Source: a bacterium
GTDB taxonomy: Bacteria; UBP7; UBA6624
Direction of reading: 5' to 3'
DNA: 34,412 bases
Assembly: GCA_014384545.1 (NCBI GenBank)
Contig: JACNFQ010000050.1
Span: forward strand, 1-34,412
Shown here: positions 33,070-34,412 of the stretch, piece by piece
How the letters are laid out: every line of letters starts with the position of its first letter
How positions within the stretch are numbered: the first letter of the stretch is position 1
Position numbers and translations under genes: made by a program
The notes under the pieces: model-generated
Told to the model about the DNA's origin: nothing
The model's input: only the letters and a program-made list of their open reading frames with translations
Database searches by the model: none

Positions 33070-34412
33070 TTTTCCCTCAATAAGGTGGGGAAAAAAACCC
33101 TCCCACGCCTCCCGAATCGGTCCGAGGGGTGCCGACCAACCCGAACAAGCCAATCGGTCATCTCCTGTGACGACTCCTACTGACAAGGACTCTCTTGGTG
33201 GCTCCTCTCCCTCGGAAATACCGAAAACGACACGGGCAGGCGCTTCGCTAAAGAGAAAAGAGAGCCAATCTCCATCCAAAGGGCAAGAAAGGGATGCGCC
33301 CATCCCTAAAGGAAGGAGGCGAAGGAATGCATCAAAAAGTCCTCCTTCAGATAGATCCGACAGCCATGCGGTGTGGGGCGCTACGACCAACAGACGCTCC
33401 AATGTCTCTCTCGCTTCTTCTAGGTTTAGGGGCGGAAGAGTGGCTGGCAAATCGGGCACCAAAGCCTGGAGTGCTTCAGACCCCGCCAATGTCCAATCTT
33501 CGGTATTGCCCAAGAGCATTATTTGGTCCCCAACTTGGGGAGACCTCCCTCTCATACCGTCCAAGTCAGAAATGACTCCCACCATCCCAATCGTAGGCGT
33601 GGGAGGAATCGCACCACCGGGACTTTCGTTGTAAAAAGAGACATTCCCACCAGTAATGGGTGTATCCATGGCACGAGAAGCCGCCGAAATGCCATCCACA
33701 GCCTGAGAGAAAGCCTCCATAACTGATGGTTTTTCTGGATTCCCAAAGTTGAGGCAGTTGGTGATTCCTAAGGGTCGTGCTCCTCGAACAGCGACATTGA
33801 AGGCTCCTTCAACGACCGTATGCGCTGCTCCCCAATAGGGGTCCGCCAAACACCACATGGGCTTCGCATCCGCCGATAGAGCGATGCCCCTCTTTCCTTC
33901 TACTTGAAGCACACCCGCATCTCTCCCCTGCTTGACCACCGTATTCGCTTGGACTTGGCTGTCATACTGCTCCCAAACCCAAGCTTTTCGGGCGATATTC
34001 GGTCTAGCTGCCATCTGATTGAGGAAGGCGACAGGGTCTGGGGGACAAGGAGAAGACGGAGCAATAGGTGGGGGAGGGAGGGGGGTTCGAGGGCGGTCGT
34101 ATTTTGGCCCGTCCTCAATAAGAGAGATAGGAAGATGACATACCCTTTCGCCTTTCCATGCCATCTCTATCTTCCCTGTAGATGTGACCTCCCCCACATC
34201 AGCAGCACGCAAATCCCATTTCTTTGCCAAGCGAATCACTTTGGGAACCTCTGAAGGAGAGATACAGAAAAGGACTCTTTCTTGGCTTTCTGAAAGAGCG
34301 ATTTCGTAAGGGGTAAGTCCCGCTATGCGCGTCGGCACAGTCTCTAGGTTGATAAGCGCTCCATGACCCGAAGCTCCTGCCATCTCGGCTCCCGAACCCG
34401 TAAGTCCCCCAG
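33061..34412 (-). CDS. purL: Phosphoribosylformylglycinamidine synthase PurL, C-terminal part
   Basis: The frame is open to the right edge. The visible ~450 residues begin LTGSGAEMAGASGHG, which matches the middle of small-type PurL (FGAM synthase II, ~740 residues), so the start lies outside. It converts FGAR, glutamine and ATP to FGAM in purine synthesis, working with PurQ and PurS. Motifs include the glycine-rich ITNCLNFGNPEKP, TPITGGNVSFYNE, and TPTIGMVGVISDL of the AIR synthase-type domains. The stop overlaps the convergent secreted-protein gene by 9 bases. I rely on PurL features only; no purQ or purS is in view. Confidence 0.95.
   Translation of the reverse strand, partial: GGLTGSGAEMAGASGHGALINLETVPTRIAGLTPYEIALSESQERVLFCISPSEVPKVIRLAKKWDLRAADVGEVTSTGKIEMAWKGERVCHLPISLIEDGPKYDRPRTPLPPPPIAPSSPCPPDPVAFLNQMAARPNIARKAWVWEQYDSQVQANTVVKQGRDAGVLQVEGKRGIALSADAKPMWCLADPYWGAAHTVVEGAFNVAVRGARPLGITNCLNFGNPEKPSVMEAFSQAVDGISAASRAMDTPITGGNVSFYNESPGGAIPPTPTIGMVGVISDLDGMRGRSPQVGDQIMLLGNTEDWTLAGSEALQALVPDLPATLPPLNLEEARETLERLLVVAPHTAWLSDLSEGGLFDAFLRLLPLGMGASLSCPLDGDWLSFLFSEAPARVVFGISEGEEPPRESLSVGVVTGDDRLACSGWSAPLGPIREAWEGFFPHLIEGKLG

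Noticed and set aside
1-34412. CRISPR arrays, rRNA or tRNA genes
   Set aside because: I found no regularly spaced repeats, cloverleaf-like intergenic segments or conserved rRNA stretches; nearly all sequence outside the island is coding.

Overview
The window is compact DNA from a diderm (outer-membrane) bacterium. It has a truncated outer-membrane-type beta-barrel gene at the left end, an LptC/LptA-like lipopolysaccharide-transport gene, lnt, and several lipoprotein signals. The mix of a fused B12-dependent isobutyryl-CoA mutase and an ATP-dependent benzoyl-CoA-reductase-type gene set resembles uncultivated deltaproteobacterial-type lineages. That placement is a low-confidence inference; nothing here fixes the taxon. 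I see no rRNA, tRNA, CRISPR array or transposase.

Layout. (1) 3-7745, rightward: the end of a barrel protein, an MTA/SAH-deaminase-like amidohydrolase, a short MeaB-type GTPase, a free-standing B12-binding mutase subunit, a membrane-anchored spermidine-synthase-like protein, and a full-length fused IcmF mutase. (2) 7742-12838: a GC-richer island of secreted proteins and lipoproteins of unknown function. It has wide intergenic gaps, hairpin-rich repeats, a pair of inverted repeats and a probable frameshifted gene. (3) 12839-15368, rightward: an NAD-dependent epimerase-like protein, a peroxiredoxin, an MGMT-type DNA repair protein and a TPR-like protein. (4) 15365-17426, leftward: a B12-binding radical SAM enzyme between two small membrane proteins. 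(5) 17538-22524, rightward: a TetR regulator with a near-perfect palindromic operator over its start, followed by genes in the order bcrC-bcrB-bcrA-bcrD and a small CxxC protein. (6) 22521-25568, leftward: trxA, mnmA and an alkaline-phosphatase-superfamily phosphodiesterase. (7) 25756-33069, rightward envelope/secretion operon: a 775-residue LptC-LptA-like protein, secA, lnt and a secreted protein. (8) 33061-34412, leftward: the C-terminal part of purL, running off the right end.

Genes outside the island are tightly packed. Most neighbours join by ATGA/TTGA/GTGA stop-start overlaps, and four convergent pairs end on overlapping stop codons. Several first genes of transcription units lack a Shine-Dalgarno sequence and instead carry a TANNAT box 6-7 bases before the start codon, which suggests leaderless mRNAs. 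Internal genes often have GGAGG-type sites.

The most interesting parts are the TetR-controlled bcrCBAD-like operon with its coupled CxxC protein, the single-polypeptide LptC/LptA-like protein, the leaderless promoter signature, and the repeat-bracketed island.
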